Below are positions 45,301 through 56,751 of a DNA stretch of 64,000 bases, in pieces; the stretch's first letter is position 1; each line of letters starts with the position of its first letter. The position numbers and the translations under genes are program-made. The stretch spans positions 1-64,000 of the forward strand of contig JAMAHW010000035.1 in the NCBI GenBank assembly GCA_023627715.1, in the 5' to 3' direction. The notes below the pieces were generated by a model. The model did no database searches, was not told where the DNA came from, and saw only the letters and a list, made by a program, of their open reading frames with translations. This DNA comes from Periconia sp. R9002 (Eukaryota > Ascomycota > Dothideomycetes > Pleosporales > Periconiaceae).

Positions 45301-46957
45301 GGAGACGAAATACAAGTCCATGTTGATGGAGGAGGAGCAGAAACTACCACGAGGCCAACCCGTTCAGTTGACACCCGAGAAGCGTAGTGCGATGCAACAA
45401 ATGGTCAAGGACCAATTCAACTCCATCCGCAAGGTTGAGCACGCGCTGCGTCTCTTCCTCGTCACCAGTCACGGCCCAGAGGCGGAGAATATGGCTAGGA
45501 TCATTATCAAGGCTCGTTGCTCCCTGTTGAGGCAACTGAATCCATTGGACGGGACCCTCCGCCCTGAAATCACGATCAACGAGAACGAGTTCAGGGATCA
45601 GATTAAGAATGTCATCTCTTTCGTGCAGAAGGTCATGTCACGATTTAGTGCACCGCAACCTCCTCAGAAACTCACTCCTAATAATCTTAGCAAACTCGAG
45701 GAGCAGAACCGGAAGCCTATAGCCCCTCCACCACCAATCAACACGCGTCCGCCATACCCACTTCCCAGCGCTAATAGCCAGCCACCCGGCGTGCCCATTT
45801 ACTTCCAGCCAGTGAAGGAAATTTCGCTCACCGCTCCCGAGCTTTCACACAAGCGATTCAAGAAAGACCCAAATAGCCAAACGTCGACCCCCGCAGTGAA
45901 GGGCTCCCCCCATACAGGTGGCAGCAAAGGAGGCTCGCCAGACATCAAGAAGCAACAGCCACCCGCCGCCCAAAAGCCCACTTTCAAATGCGATACTGCT
46001 GATTGTGAGTATGCGTCGCGAGGGTTCGATAGCCAAGCCGCGCTGGAGGCGCATGTGAATCAGGTGCATGCCAAAATCGATGACCCTGCCAAATACGCTC
46101 TGGATACGATGGCAGAGTTCTTGGACGTGGATCAGAAGACAGGTCAAGTCAAACAGGAAGCTGCCCAACGGGCTGCCAAACCAGCTCCAGCGCCACGTGC
46201 ACCGCCGCCTCAAGCTACCAAGACCGGCCAAACACCAAGCATGCCACCTACTGCGGCTACACCCGCCGCACAGCAGGCAGCAACCACACCAATGACCCGT
46301 GTACCGACCCAGCCTGGCATCAAGAGCTCACCTTCGACAAATATTCTCAAGACGCCCCAGACCAACGTCAAAGTTGCAACGCCTAGCACAGGAGCTCCTG
46401 CCAAAGCAACACCGGCAAGCACCACCAAGGCCGCTTCTAAGGAGGCTGAGCTTCCTGCTCCTCTCGAACCAGAAAAGGAGAACTTGCAACCCCTCATCCC
46501 CACTTCACTGTTTGACTTCTCGTACGACGAAGTTTATGCGTCTCTTGATGCTAATGGACCATTTACCACGCTTGACCTCAAAGACGAAGATAATTCGTGG
46601 GCCCTGCGCTCGCGCCCCAGCTCTCCGTTCAATACACCAGATTCATCTTCCAAGGATACGCCATCGACACGGCAATCTGATATTTCCGAGAACGATAACC
46701 TGCAAATCAACATCGATATCAAAGATACGGATCTTCCCGAGGGCTGGTTCGCTGCAGTCCAGGGCGATGCTCTTCCACTGGATGCGCAACTATCTGAGGA
46801 TCTCCAGAATTTGGGCGTTACGTTACCGCCCATGGACAACAGTGACATGATGTTGTTCTATGGAGATTCCGGTATGATGGACCTCGATGCGCTAGACCAA
46901 GCCATGTACGGCGGCATGGGAGAAATCATGGACTCTTCCATGCTAGGTACAGCATAG
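42305..46957 (+). CDS. MED15: Mediator complex subunit 15 (MED15/GAL11), fungal
   Basis: A single 1550-codon exon. Near residues 38-70 the segment GWQQTVAPEERARNASQVF matches the N-terminal KIX-like activator-binding region of fungal MED15. Much of the middle is Gln-, Met-, Pro- and Gly-rich (many CAG/CAA runs), typical of the disordered activator-contact part. A conserved central-to-C-terminal region includes MEEITAKIRDPAQETKYKS and FNSIRKVEHALRLFLVTSH. A C2H2-like zinc finger follows at Cys1229, Cys1234, His1250 and His1255. The acidic C-terminus ends SSMLGTA. MED15 sits in the Mediator tail module and links transcription activators to RNA polymerase II. It is the largest gene in the window and has no intron. 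Confidence 0.94.
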   Translation: MNNPNYPPNMMAAAANNRGTNVMQFLLRHFQQSQANAQPGWQQTVAPEERARNASQVFTSFRLLKADQSEQHILQGAMQVENQTFIASGSKDQYNMSIRQKLAQMQTIRQQQMTQMQGNMAKPMNQMNPAQLNPGAPMGGMMMGGQNGQQMRPNGPGAMGQGFGNPQLQGPMQVTPIPMAQSGSSMGMNAGNNRSPAQPQAKPQQPNMPQSQAQSNAIVNKLATKLMESAGDNVKHQYQQEVNQWPEERKQQLMSRGINPIFMKFRQQAETLIKSGRFPNLPQMAGMGGQGQPNQGGQGMQQQPGQMQNQANVLNQSRPSNQGFDFDALTNQQEGALQVQGQGQEVVPASNNAMGGQMGFPGQDPQTGQQQQQSNNLAQRQAQAQAQTAAFQNMNPMQGMSHLQRQAQVQATAQARAQIQQAQAQQQQQQQAQQHQQQQRTSNQMLQGQVGGLNLPPGAQQSPAMTMLNRPMPPPGQPGQPGPSTPQQRPQSQMPQMTPQGGISDPQLTQLMFEAQQRAKAVGLQGQPLNEQTRLRLMGDMDPAVKQQLLKIPDQNFRQILQMQNRGPGPLQNGMFPGGQPGQPNLQIMGQGQGVQMGGMPAGMMNGAAMANMRPGGMNMGQQASGPLGGQQTPMGGQRPGLQQQQQQRLATAQALLQQNPGIIPRTDNSQFPPGVLNDAVRQNVPSNVKTWAQLKQWMQSNTSMVPGVDAQKLLLLQVLHWQDAMRQQHLAVQQQQQQQAQQQQTQQAQAQQRQQNGVFAGRPPQPTGIAPPAQMTPGSAPARPQQPPNMANLGNITVTPQEIHAVRMKLPPHQANATDDQLRTFVMQQKKMRQQQLQQQANMNPQAQQRPQPPAPAQQPPVNMAGQMPPQGSRPPTAQATPAQPTPQTKSVGPPQQPPQTTQANSATALNKGTKRPNDDSGDATTDGPSANMAPQAPAMVPSRSQPGANLSQEQLSKMTPQMRANLMKAQDASNNKSQQPRASNMEEITAKIRDPAQETKYKSMLMEEEQKLPRGQPVQLTPEKRSAMQQMVKDQFNSIRKVEHALRLFLVTSHGPEAENMARIIIKARCSLLRQLNPLDGTLRPEITINENEFRDQIKNVISFVQKVMSRFSAPQPPQKLTPNNLSKLEEQNRKPIAPPPPINTRPPYPLPSANSQPPGVPIYFQPVKEISLTAPELSHKRFKKDPNSQTSTPAVKGSPHTGGSKGGSPDIKKQQPPAAQKPTFKCDTADCEYASRGFDSQAALEAHVNQVHAKIDDPAKYALDTMAEFLDVDQKTGQVKQEAAQRAAKPAPAPRAPPPQATKTGQTPSMPPTAATPAAQQAATTPMTRVPTQPGIKSSPSTNILKTPQTNVKVATPSTGAPAKATPASTTKAASKEAELPAPLEPEKENLQPLIPTSLFDFSYDEVYASLDANGPFTTLDLKDEDNSWALRSRPSSPFNTPDSSSKDTPSTRQSDISENDNLQINIDIKDTDLPEGWFAAVQGDALPLDAQLSEDLQNLGVTLPPMDNSDMMLFYGDSGMMDLDALDQAMYGGMGEIMDSSMLGTA

Positions 46958-49447
46958 CTGTGATGATCTTTCTGTATTCTTTGGTGTTTCGGCCTTCATT
47001 TTACTTTGAAAACCCATGGGAAAGGGATTTCCATGGCAATGGGATTTTTTCTTGCATTTTCCGGAGCGGGATTTGGCTCTTGTGTTCCACTTGTTCCGGA
47101 CTTGTTTTGTTCCATTTCCCTCTTCATGTCTGCATGTTCTCCTACCTACCTACCTACTTTTCCCTTCTACATGTACTAGATTTTCCTCTAAAGTGTCTCC
47201 TGGGTACTCGCTATTTCATGGATGAAACGTACGATATGAGTTAATTGTTCATTCCTGTGGTATCAAATGGGAGGAGGATCTTCGGGAACTCTCTCTCTCT
47301 CGTCACGGTTTTCTTTTTTTTTCCCCTTCCCCACCCTTGCCTTTACCACCCTTTTTTTCTGCTTTTGCTTTTTTTCCGGAGATGGATGGAAAAATAATTA
47401 TATATACCCCCCGACCTTCTCTTTTACTCGGCATATTTAGTTACCTGGGACCACTACGTACGTACGTACGTGTGCGATAGTCTATCAATGATTGTTTTGT
47501 TCATATGTTCATAAAAAAGAAAAAGATTGACTCCTTGAGATAGTGTTTTCACCGTGTGTGTGTGTGTGTGTCAGTATTGCTTTTTTTACATTGGGGGCGC
47601 CCAAAGTGGGGGAGAGCATTGGTAAAAAGGGGAATGAAGGAAACAAATAATGATGAATACCTATCAGTCTACAATCACTCTCGGCTTACGATATCCCCTG
47701 TCCCCGTCCTACCCCATCGCAGCAAAGAAACAATCAAAACCCTCGTTCAGAACCGCAATCACTCCCCTCAACACCACCTCCCCTCTCTAACCCTCCTTAC
47801 CTTACCCTTCCCTTCCCTTCCCTTCCCAATCCCAACCTCCATCAAACATGCACGCATCATCTACAAGCAATATCGATCTTAGATGTACTCCAAGACCCCC
47901 CTCCCTCACCCCCAAAATTTTTTACAATCCCATGTATGTACATTGGAGGTAGTGGTCTACATTACAAACGAACGAGCGAGGAACGTCCGTTTCTTCTTCT
48001 TCTTCTTCTTCTTCTTCTTCTTCTTCTTCTTCTTCTTCTTCTTCTTCTTCTTCTCCTCCTCCTCAAAAACACTGAATGAGAAATATTTAGTCGGAAGCAA
48101 AGGGAGAGAGGTGCGAGGGGATAAAGGGATGATGAGTGAGTGAGTGAGACTTGGGAAGGTGGATTTGGGGTGAGGTACATATGTGGAAAGGGGGCCTGGA
48201 GTCTAGAGGATACGTGGGGGGAAAAGGTTCGGGGTTTTGGGATGAAATGGGATGATGAAATGTTGTTGTTTAGAGCCTGTCTGTTTGAAAGGAAGTGAGG
48301 TGTTTTGGTACGATATGGTTTTAGGTTGGGAGTCGGGCAGGTTTAAAACATGGATTTGCAGCGGCGGCGGCGGCAAAGAAATAAGCAAACTATGTATGGA
48401 GTGGTGATGGAGACACACGGTTGAAGGTAAAGATGGGTTGGGGGCAAGACAGGTAGGCTATCAAGCAAAAAAACACATTAGCAACGAGAGAGGGTGGGTG
48501 TGTTTGGATTGTGGACGAATGAGAAGAAAAAAAAAGAAGAGGTCACGTTTTAGAAGGGTCACCGAATCACCGAGTTACAAGAGCAACCGTCTCGAAAGGG
48601 AGCAGTAGTTGAGTCCCTGATTGAAAATGACTTTTTGGCTTTTGATCTTGGACCGCTCACTCATCTCACTCGATCCTGCGCCTTGTGGGATATTAAACCT
48701 TTACACAAGGCGTGATGCGAGTCTCCATCCTGTCTATCCTCCAACCTCACGGCTCGATGATGGATATTCTTGGAGTTGCCGGAGCGTGATACGGATGCTT
48801 GGACCCGATTGCCCCTTCCAAGTGATTCCTTCCTCTCCGACCTTTCTTTTACTCGCCGCTTCCCCCTCTCCAACTCTCCTTGAATAATACCGCCCCGCGC
48901 TTGCTCTCAGAATGAACAGGATCCGTATCGACATGACAAAAACATAGCAAGCATATGCACAAAACGCCGCCGTGCTGACCTTATCACGCACGTTCGGCAG
49001 TGGGAGCGTCCATAGAAAGAAATTATACACAAGGAATAAAGAAAGTCTGCAGTGACATCGCAGAGGGGTATGAGACACGCACATAAACAGCCAACACTCT
49101 CGCGTGCCGTAATGATAAAAACCGAACGAAAATGGAAAAGGTGTGAAGATATTAGCCCACAGACAGGTGGGAGGAGCCAGATGGACAAGACATTAACACG
49201 ACTCGCCCTGAAGCGAGCCGGAATTACGGAGCCGAGTAAATTGGATGCAGTGCCGGGTAGATGACGCAATTGCAATGTGGTGGAAGAACGCTGGAAGCTC
49301 AAGGTCTGAAAAGACTGTAGACACATTGCCTCCACAGCTGGGAAACAAGCGGATAAAGGGTGTCTAATAAGATGCACATAGGCCCGCATGCAATGCCGCA
49401 GAAATGACAGTATTGAACAGAGGGACAGGAAGAAAGAGTTGATTTCA
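46958..49447. other. Convergent gene-free region right of MED15
   Basis: About 2.5 kb with the MED15 3' region on the left and the 3' region of the Ser/Thr-rich membrane-protein gene on the right. It holds CCTA (about 47141-47160), CGTA (47457-47471), GT (47554-47571), TTC, GAGT (48131-48148) and GGC (48361-48374) repeats. A poly-Phe frame here is only the translation of the TTC repeat. No gene was seen. Confidence 0.5.
47991..48053. repeat. (TTC)21 microsatellite
   Basis: Twenty-one perfect TTC units followed by TCC units. One strand is pure polypyrimidine and could adopt a triplex. Confidence 0.97.
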
Positions 49448-51054
49448 TCAAACATTTTCTGTGAAGCGTGAGCTTCGGGAGCCATCATGAGAGGGATGGC
49501 TCCGCCCAAGTGTTCCCCGCGGAGGGTAATCAGGATTGGGCGTGAGGGGGGGACTCAATGTCGAACCCCCGCCATTACGACTAGCCCCAAACACAGGAGC
49601 ATCATCAGGATGATGGAGAACCGGTGTTCTCGCAGGGCTGGGCCTCACCATTTCTTGCGTGCCCATGGCACCTGTGCTTGGGGAATCGCCAACTTCTTTT
49701 GCCAAAGCAAAATCCTTGGGGATAACACCAGGTCCGCCATAAATACCTTTGTCGTCTTTATAGAATGACGATCCAGATAAAGTACCTTCGCCGCGAGCAA
49801 ACTGCTCGGAAGTCAGGCCTTCACTCCACGCCGATGGTAGTTTACGTCCCGAAATTCGTTGAAAGCTTTTCTCCCCTGTACTGGCTGTCTCTGTTGTTAA
49901 CCTCGATGTGCCAGAGAAGCGGTTGAGGAACGATGGGGCCATGTAACTGGTTTGTCTAGTAGTTTGAGTCATGGGTTGATTGTCGGCCTGATCATCCTCG
50001 GGCAATTGCAGAGGGGACGACTGTTTCTGCTGCTTGTGCCTCTTGAGAAGAAAGAGCAGCAATGCGAGTAGAAGGGCAGCACCCGCAAGGGACCCGAAGA
50101 CAGTACCCACGACCTGGGGTGTACCAAGGGAACTAGTGCTCGAATTTTGTGCTCCAGCACCAGCAGCTGCAGACGAAGTAGCTGGAGAAGAAACACTTGT
50201 TGTTGGGTTTCCAGTGCCGCCTCCACCACCACCTCCTCCAAAAAACCCATTGGAAGATACAGTAGTTGGCGTAATGGAACTAGACGACGATGTGAATGAC
50301 GTGCTTGGCGTTGATGATGATGTCTCTGAGGATTCCGTAGACGACGACGTGAGGGAGCTGCTCGTGGAGGCACTTGAAGAAGAAGACGTTGATGAAGACG
50401 ACGATGAGGTTGAGGATGATGACGCACCTGCAAATGTTAGATCTGGCTCTGTATAGCCAAAGGAATACCTAGGTACTTACTGGATGATGTTGCTGTGGAA
50501 TTGAAGCTCGGCGACGTCAACACAGGCGTAGAACTAACCAGTGGAGTTGTCGAGGTGATAACGGACTGCTGTGCGCTTGAGCCGGAGGGAACAGCGGCAT
50601 CTGACACAAAAGGATACCCCGGAACCGTCAGATCTGATGGAAATGGAGGTACTGCTGGAACAGTAGGCACAGGGTTGGTTGGGACTGGCGGCACAGCTGG
50701 TACGGAAGGTACGGCGGGCACGGTCGGCACGGAAGCTACAGCAGGCGTCACGGTTTGCTGAGCAACAATGTTTCCATTGGGGTCAATGGTGTTTATGACT
50801 TGAACATTGACGGTCAAAACATTGGACGCCTGGGCCTGGCGGCGATGGAAAATGCGATGGGGTTTGCGCATGACGGCACGGCCGTGCATGTGGGGCTCCG
50901 ATTGCAGTTCCTTCAGAATCTCGAGGGATGCGTCCTCCACTTCCTCCTCTTGCTGGTCCTGGGCAACGTCGCGTTGCTCTTCGATGGTTTGATAACGGCG
51001 GTGATAACGTCTAGTAGGAGTTGATCCGATAGATGTTTGGACAGCCGTATCCAT
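49448..51054 (-). CDS. Ser/Thr-rich single-pass membrane protein, possible cell-surface sensor
   Basis: Two exons, 51054-50481 and 50427-49448, with a 53-nt GTAAGT...GCAG intron; about 517 aa. An acidic N-terminal part and a basic stretch ending HRIFHRRQ, which looks like a dibasic processing site, lead into NVLTVNVQVINTIDPNGN. Then come Pro/Val repeats of the PxVPxVP type and a long Ser/Thr run with a Gly7 stretch, which would be heavily O-mannosylated. One membrane helix (near residue 320, VVGTVFGSLAGAALLLALLL) is followed by a basic KRHKQQKQ stop-transfer and a cytoplasmic tail of about 180 residues. The layout resembles WSC/MID2-like wall sensors or mucin-like receptors. No signal peptide is visible, and an in-frame stop lies six bases before the ATG, so the true start may be in an unseen upstream exon. 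Confidence 0.75.
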
Positions 51055-53866
51055 GCGGCGTCAGGCTGGCTGAGCTGATGATTGGTGTTTGCTGGGCAAT
51101 GGTTGCTGTGGTTGTGGCGAACTCGACGGCGTCGCAATGCATGTAGAGAGCGTGAGGGTGGTGTTGGTGAAGGATGGACAGAAAACGAAGGGACGGCAAG
51201 ACTAAGGCTCGTCGAGTTCCAGTCTATGGATGAATTGGCGAGGGTGGTGTCCGAGGCCGAGTGGGAGAGGGAGTGTGGGGGAATGAATGGACGCCAGTCA
51301 AATGGCAATTGAAAAGAGCGAAATAGCCTAGCAGTGAGTGGTCAGCGATGGATCGGCGGAAGATGGGCATTGCCATGGATAGAGGGAGTGAGTGCTAGAG
51401 GCTAGTGGACCAGAAAATGAAGGATACCTTTGAGAGGTCAAGGACGGGTCATGCGTTCGACTCTGGCGAGGGATGGCGAGAAGACGGGAAAAGAACGACA
51501 GCCGTCGAGCGTGAGGGCCGGCACAGCGTGCAGCGCGAGGCTTGGGATAACGGACCCTTTTGATTAAAGATGACGGGACGGGGGAATATTTGTCGGACGG
51601 GCAGGGCAGTGTGGTATGGTACGGTGCGTCGATAGCGCGCTGCGGTGGTGCAACGGTCGGGCTTGTCGGACGGGTTTTGGCTGGATGGGATTACGATTAC
51701 TGTACTTGGGTTGTCTGTCTCGTGGTGCTGTACGTCGAATGCAGTACAGTACAGTACAGTACGACAGCAACGAATCCGGACCTTTTGGCGGCGGGCGCGC
51801 GCGTCGAGAAGGCGTGCGAACGAGCTGTGTCGTCAACGGCACCGTAGGAAAGGTGGAGGGAGAAGGGAGGAGAGGAAGGGGAAATTCAAGGTCAGTCGGT
51901 GCCATTGCAGGCCTGTCTGTCTCTTTCCTTTCGCAGTTGGGGTTCATTGACAACCCGCGATAAGCTAGCCGGGGGGGCAACAGGTCCCCAGCCAATGGCG
52001 GCGGGCATGCAATTTCGATGAGAGCTCGGGCCCGTCGACACAACCCACTCTGCGGGCCCGCCCCTGGCAAAGTGACGAACGGAACACCAACGAAACAAAC
52101 CAAACGAAACACACAACCGTCGTCCGATTCCATCTTCATAGCCATATGTTGTACATGCATCAGCCTGTTCATCATTCCTACATACGTACTCTATTCCCAC
52201 TAACCTCCTCTCACGTGCCTGTCAGCCTTCATGACTATGTATCCATCCGTCCATCCATGTAGATATTTCTTCACCTACATACCTATCAAGTCTGTCTAGA
52301 ATCTCTAGACAGTACTGCCAATGCCGATGCAGTTAGTTTGCGACGACACCAACATTGGGGGTGACATGACCGGACCCGTCTAGACATTAGGACCGCCGTC
52401 CCGAAATGACTGATGACACGGCTCCTTTCTTGCTATATTTACCATCGCGACCCATTCGGCTCCCGTCTCCAGAAGTGCCCAGACTCTCGCCATCAAATTT
52501 TGTCCCACTACCGCCAAAAGTGTATCAGTCAATACTCTTCTACGTGCATTTGTGGCTCACAATGACAAGCCCATATATCGTGGTGCAGGCGGGCACCCCT
52601 CGTATCGACATGGGCCGCCCTCCTATACACAGGTATCCATGTACAAGCAGGCACGCAGGGTGCGAAATGAGTGTGAACATTAGGGGTAGCGGAGCTGAAA
52701 ACGGTCCGTCACGTGTGCTTGTCCCCATTCAATCAATGTTAGAATCGACATTGAATCAATCCATGTCCTTGATCCCACATTGGCTCCAATCAGTCAGCCG
52801 AAACATCTCCAAACAACTCGATAAACACCACCCGTCTCATGAGTCGCCGCCAAATCACATTGTGTCCTGCAAGCGCCATTGCATTTTTCAATAACCACAG
52901 TGGATCCCCCAGATATGCACCTCACCCAGAAACGGCCCAGTCAGGCACAGTCAGGGCAGTACGGCAGCTCAGGTAATTACAAGTAGAGCCTGGACCCACA
53001 TCATCATGCCCGTTGCGCACTTCCTCGCTGCGTTGCGTTGCACGCATGCCGCCAGCCGCTAATCCTGCCTCCAAAGCTTGATGCTAGTCCAAAGTCTACC
53101 TCTCCCCACAAAATGTAGCCTTTGCCATAAATACAGAATAATTCTCCGACCAAGAAAAGATGAATGGTCATGGTGACACATCAAGCATCCGTCTAAAGAT
53201 GTATAAAAGAGCACTGGAGTTTAAAGCACCGACCATGATGAACTAATTGTAGAAGAATGCCTATTTGCTTCATTCCTCTGTTTTGTTGTTATTTGACGTT
53301 GATGGAAGGCGTTGGAGCCGACCAAAGTAGAAGAGCAAAAAGTATCAACCAAAAGGCTTGTATTCCGAGAATTATCATTACATGTATTACATAGTACATC
53401 GACAAGATCCGTGAATGTGTGGCTGACCATTCACGAATACAGTAACCCGTCGTGGCTGCATCTCCTTTCCGATTTGCTTGGCCAGTTGATGGTGGGGCAC
53501 CGACGGGCACCACCAATCAGCACTACTGTTCGTGCCATTCCTATCATCGTAGGAACACTGGACTCAATAGCAAAACGCTTTTATCCTAACGGCTTAGAGG
53601 ATCCATATACACTGCTCCTCGCTCACGGTACATGGATACAGATCGCGAACTTCGCATTCCGCGCTTAATTCCATCACCCGCTACCCGTTGGTCTGCTGGC
53701 CCTGCGCCTCTTCCCACGTCATTCTCCAGCATCCTTGTACCAGCCAAGTTTCGGTTCACGGTGATATCTACCGCGCTGTCTCGTTCTCACCTCACCAGTC
53801 AAACTGTTTGAGTTTCTCATGTTTGCAATTTTCCATTACCATCCGTCATAGTTTATCCGAGAAACT
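51055..53866. other. Gene-free stretch with the divergent promoter of the membrane-protein and DUF676 genes
   Basis: About 2.8 kb. The left 500 bases should contain the promoter and possibly a missed 5' exon of the Ser/Thr-rich gene. A GTACA run lies at about 51745-51764. Further frames (up to 203 codons) have Pro/Arg-rich or nondescript content and no splice support. Confidence 0.45.
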
Positions 53867-56021
53867 ATGTCCACTCCTCCCCCACCATACTCGGAATTTC
53901 ATGGTGGAGACGGTAGTGAATCTGTCCCACCAGCACTGCCGCCACGACTTCCCAGCAACTATGCAACCGCAACACCTACCGTCGACTCTTCGCTCACCGT
54001 GATGCCCCGCGGTGATCCACGGTCCTCCTCGGTTCAGTCTCTCGTTCCAGAGAGCACAGAACGGGATGGTCGTCGCCGGCTTCTTTTGATATATATACAC
54101 GGGTTTCAAGGTGACGAGACAAGCTTCAGAAGCTTTCCAGCCCACGTACATAATCTTGTGACCATCACTCTAAGTGACTCTCACACTGTTCACACCAAGA
54201 TTTATCCAAAATATCAATCTCGGTACGCTTTAGAAAAAGCACGAGACGATTTTTCCAACTGGTACCATCCCATCTCCTCGATGCCTTTTTTCAAAAGCTA
54301 ACCAAAAGAATAGGCTTGCCCCCCACGAGGATCCATGGAGTGATGTAATATTGCTTTCCCACTCCATGGGAGGACTTATTGCTGCTGATGTGGCTCTGCT
54401 GTTTCGACATCGCATCATTGGTACCATCGAGTTCGACGTCCCATTTCTAGGCATGCACCCTGGCATCGTGAAAGCGGGATTGGGAAGCATCTTTAAACCT
54501 TGGCCGCTACCCGAAGAGAGCACTATGGAGCAGGGCAGCTCTAGTGGAGGCAAGCCAAGTCGAATGAACACACTTTTCAATTCCTCGCCCTCAGATCCCA
54601 ACTATAACCCGTCATTTTATAACGACGTCCATCTCCCCGTTAGAAAGGGCTGGGAGAATACTCTTCACTGGTTCAACAAACATTCTAATAATATTCGCCA
54701 GGCGGGCAAAAGCTTGGTAACAACACACTTGGAATTCGGTGGTGCAATGGCAGATTACCGTTCACTCAAAACTCGATATATGAAGATTCGGGCCTTAGAG
54801 GAAGACGATGAAGAGAAGAGAAAATCGGCAATTACTGACCATTCCCACCCGCCCAGGATTCGCTTTGTCAACTACTGGACAGCGAGTTTAGGAAGACCGA
54901 AAAAATCCAAGTCCCCAAAATGCCCACAGTCGCCAAACTCGCCCCCACCTGCGACTAACAGCAACTTGACAATCGATCAGGGACAAGAAAACATATCGGC
55001 GCTAGCATCTACCTCACAACTTTCTTTCACTACCGATCAATCCAGCCTCAAACAAATAAGCCCTAGGATATCCGTGGAGCTGCAGGAAAAGGGGGAATCG
55101 GTACCAGGTGCACTGCAAGAACCACCATCTGCGACTAGCCCGAATGCAGATTCACCTGCCCAAAATTGGCCACCGAATGAGGAGGGAGAGAATGATCGTC
55201 CTCAACTTCCTGAAATTCCTCCGATACCCCAAGAGCCACCGTTTGTTGACCTGACGGAATTCTCTGATCGAACACAGCGGAGAGTAGCGGAGAAGGAGCA
55301 TGACCAAGCCCTCAAAGAATATCACAATGCTGTCAAAGCACGCAACAAGGTCATCAACGAGCGGGATAAGATAGAGGAAAAATGGGAGAAACAGAAGCGT
55401 AAGCAGGAAAAACGAAATGCTGCAGACACTGCGAAACAAAAGGTGGAAGAAAAGAGAGGTGGAGAGAAAGAAGCGGGAGAAGTGGGGGCAGAACACCATA
55501 ATGCAGAAGGAAAGAATCTCCAGAGCTTTCAAGGTGATACTGGACTTGAAGACGATCTAAACGCAGTGAAACTCGGCGATACAAGACCTTCACTAAACTC
55601 GAATAGCCCCTACGGAAACTACAGCTTCTCCAAAAGCATCATCATGAACCAAGCCGACCCTAGCGAGCAACAAAACTCGCAATCTAGGCCTCCCTATAGC
55701 GAATCGTCACGCTCTGAGTCGGTCTACTCGTTCGGCACAGTTGGTTCTGATGCCACAACTCCAGATCCCGAGAATCTCCCAAAGAAGAAACGGATCCGCA
55801 AGTTCTGTGTCCTTCCACCAAAAGATGCGAACGGTACCATGGATCCGACTTGGATTAAGGTGGATATGGGCGAGATTGATGAGGTGGCGGCACATACTAC
55901 GTTGTTCTTCATGTCCGACAGGTACGAGCAGTTGGTTGGAGATGTTGGCGCACGGATTGAGGATTGGATTCGAGAAGCCGATGGCCTGAGAGCGGCGCGC
56001 GAGATGGAAGGTCTTCTTTGA
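53867..56021 (+). CDS. DUF676-type serine esterase / lipase-like α/β hydrolase
   Basis: Two exons, 53867-54261 and 54314-56021, with a 52-nt GTACCA...ATAG intron that has a GCTAAC branch; about 700 aa. The Pro-rich N-terminus (MSTPPPPYSEFH) precedes a hydrolase fold: RLLLIYIHGFQGDETSF holds the HG oxyanion-side motif, and the junction yields APHEDPWSDVILLSHSMGG, whose Ser in SHSMGG is the nucleophile. After about residue 280 the protein is low-complexity with a charged coiled-coil (EKEHDQALKEYHNAVKARN...) and a C-terminal conserved block (KKRIRKFCVLPPKD, then DPTWIKVDM). DUF676 members hydrolyse lipid or acyl esters; the substrate is not known here. Confidence 0.85.
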
Positions 56022-56102
56022 ATATCGGGCGCGTCTAATACTAAATTCTTGGGACTTTCATATCGTCGCTCTGAGGGGTATCAAATTTTTGGATTGCTGT
56101 GT

Positions 56103-56751
56103 CTATCTTACAGATACCACCCACAGAGCACCGAATCCAAGAAGAAATACAATATCCGGCCAGACCGCACCTTTCCAACCCAGCAGCCAAAGCGCGCCTG
56201 TTTCAGCCCATGTACATGCTGCGAGTCCCAATAGATTAACCACCGCCTCACTTCCCTTGATTGCCTCGTTGAACTTTTCAACGAATGGAACTTGTATCTG
56301 CTTGCGATCGTTCCAAAATGCCGCCATGTGCGCACGCGAGCTGAAGAGCACGCCAGCGTTCAGTAGGGCAGCGAGAATGAAGTGATATTTCTGCAACCCC
56401 GTCGGAAGGAGGAGATATACAGCCGTCAGAAATGATATCAGTATCTATAGTCGCAGCATCTGTTAGCTCCGGACCGGAATATCAACCAAAAGGATGACAT
56501 GATGGGAATGCGGCTTACAGTGAGAGTGCTGCTTGTTTGAGTCGTCCGCGTCTTGTGTAGACGCTCGGCAACTGTGTTAGACCATTTTGCAGCTTCGTTT
56601 TGTTAGCTGGAGGGATTCCTACATCGGGGACGGTCATCTCACCCTTCTCGGATTGTTCTTCATATTGCCGCAGGCGAGTTATATTTTGATATGAAAGGTA
56701 TAGACCGTAGCCTGATAGAGCCGAAATCGTAGTGAGCGGAATGATAGACAT
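56103..56751 (-). pseudogene. Small multi-helix membrane-protein gene whose splice breaks the frame
   Basis: Exon 1 (56751-56519) encodes MSIIPLTTISALSGYGLYL..., with one hydrophobic helix and a tail ending RLKQAALS. A canonical 74-nt intron follows (CT|GTAAGC, GCTAAC branch, CTATAG). Exon 2 (56444-56103) in the frame starting ILISFLTAVYLLLP encodes two or three more helices and ends GFGALWVVSVR. Both parts look like real coding sequence and together resemble one membrane protein of about 190 aa. But exon 1 leaves two bases over while exon 2 needs none, so the obvious splice reads Leu-Tyr-stop. Either an indel (real or sequencing error) broke the gene, or the splice is non-canonical. I do not recognise the family. 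The gene lies between the DUF676 gene and EFM4, convergent to the first. Confidence 0.6.

Noticed and set aside
47883..48180. Poly-Phe and poly-Arg open frames
   Set aside because: Both are translations of the (TTC)21 microsatellite.
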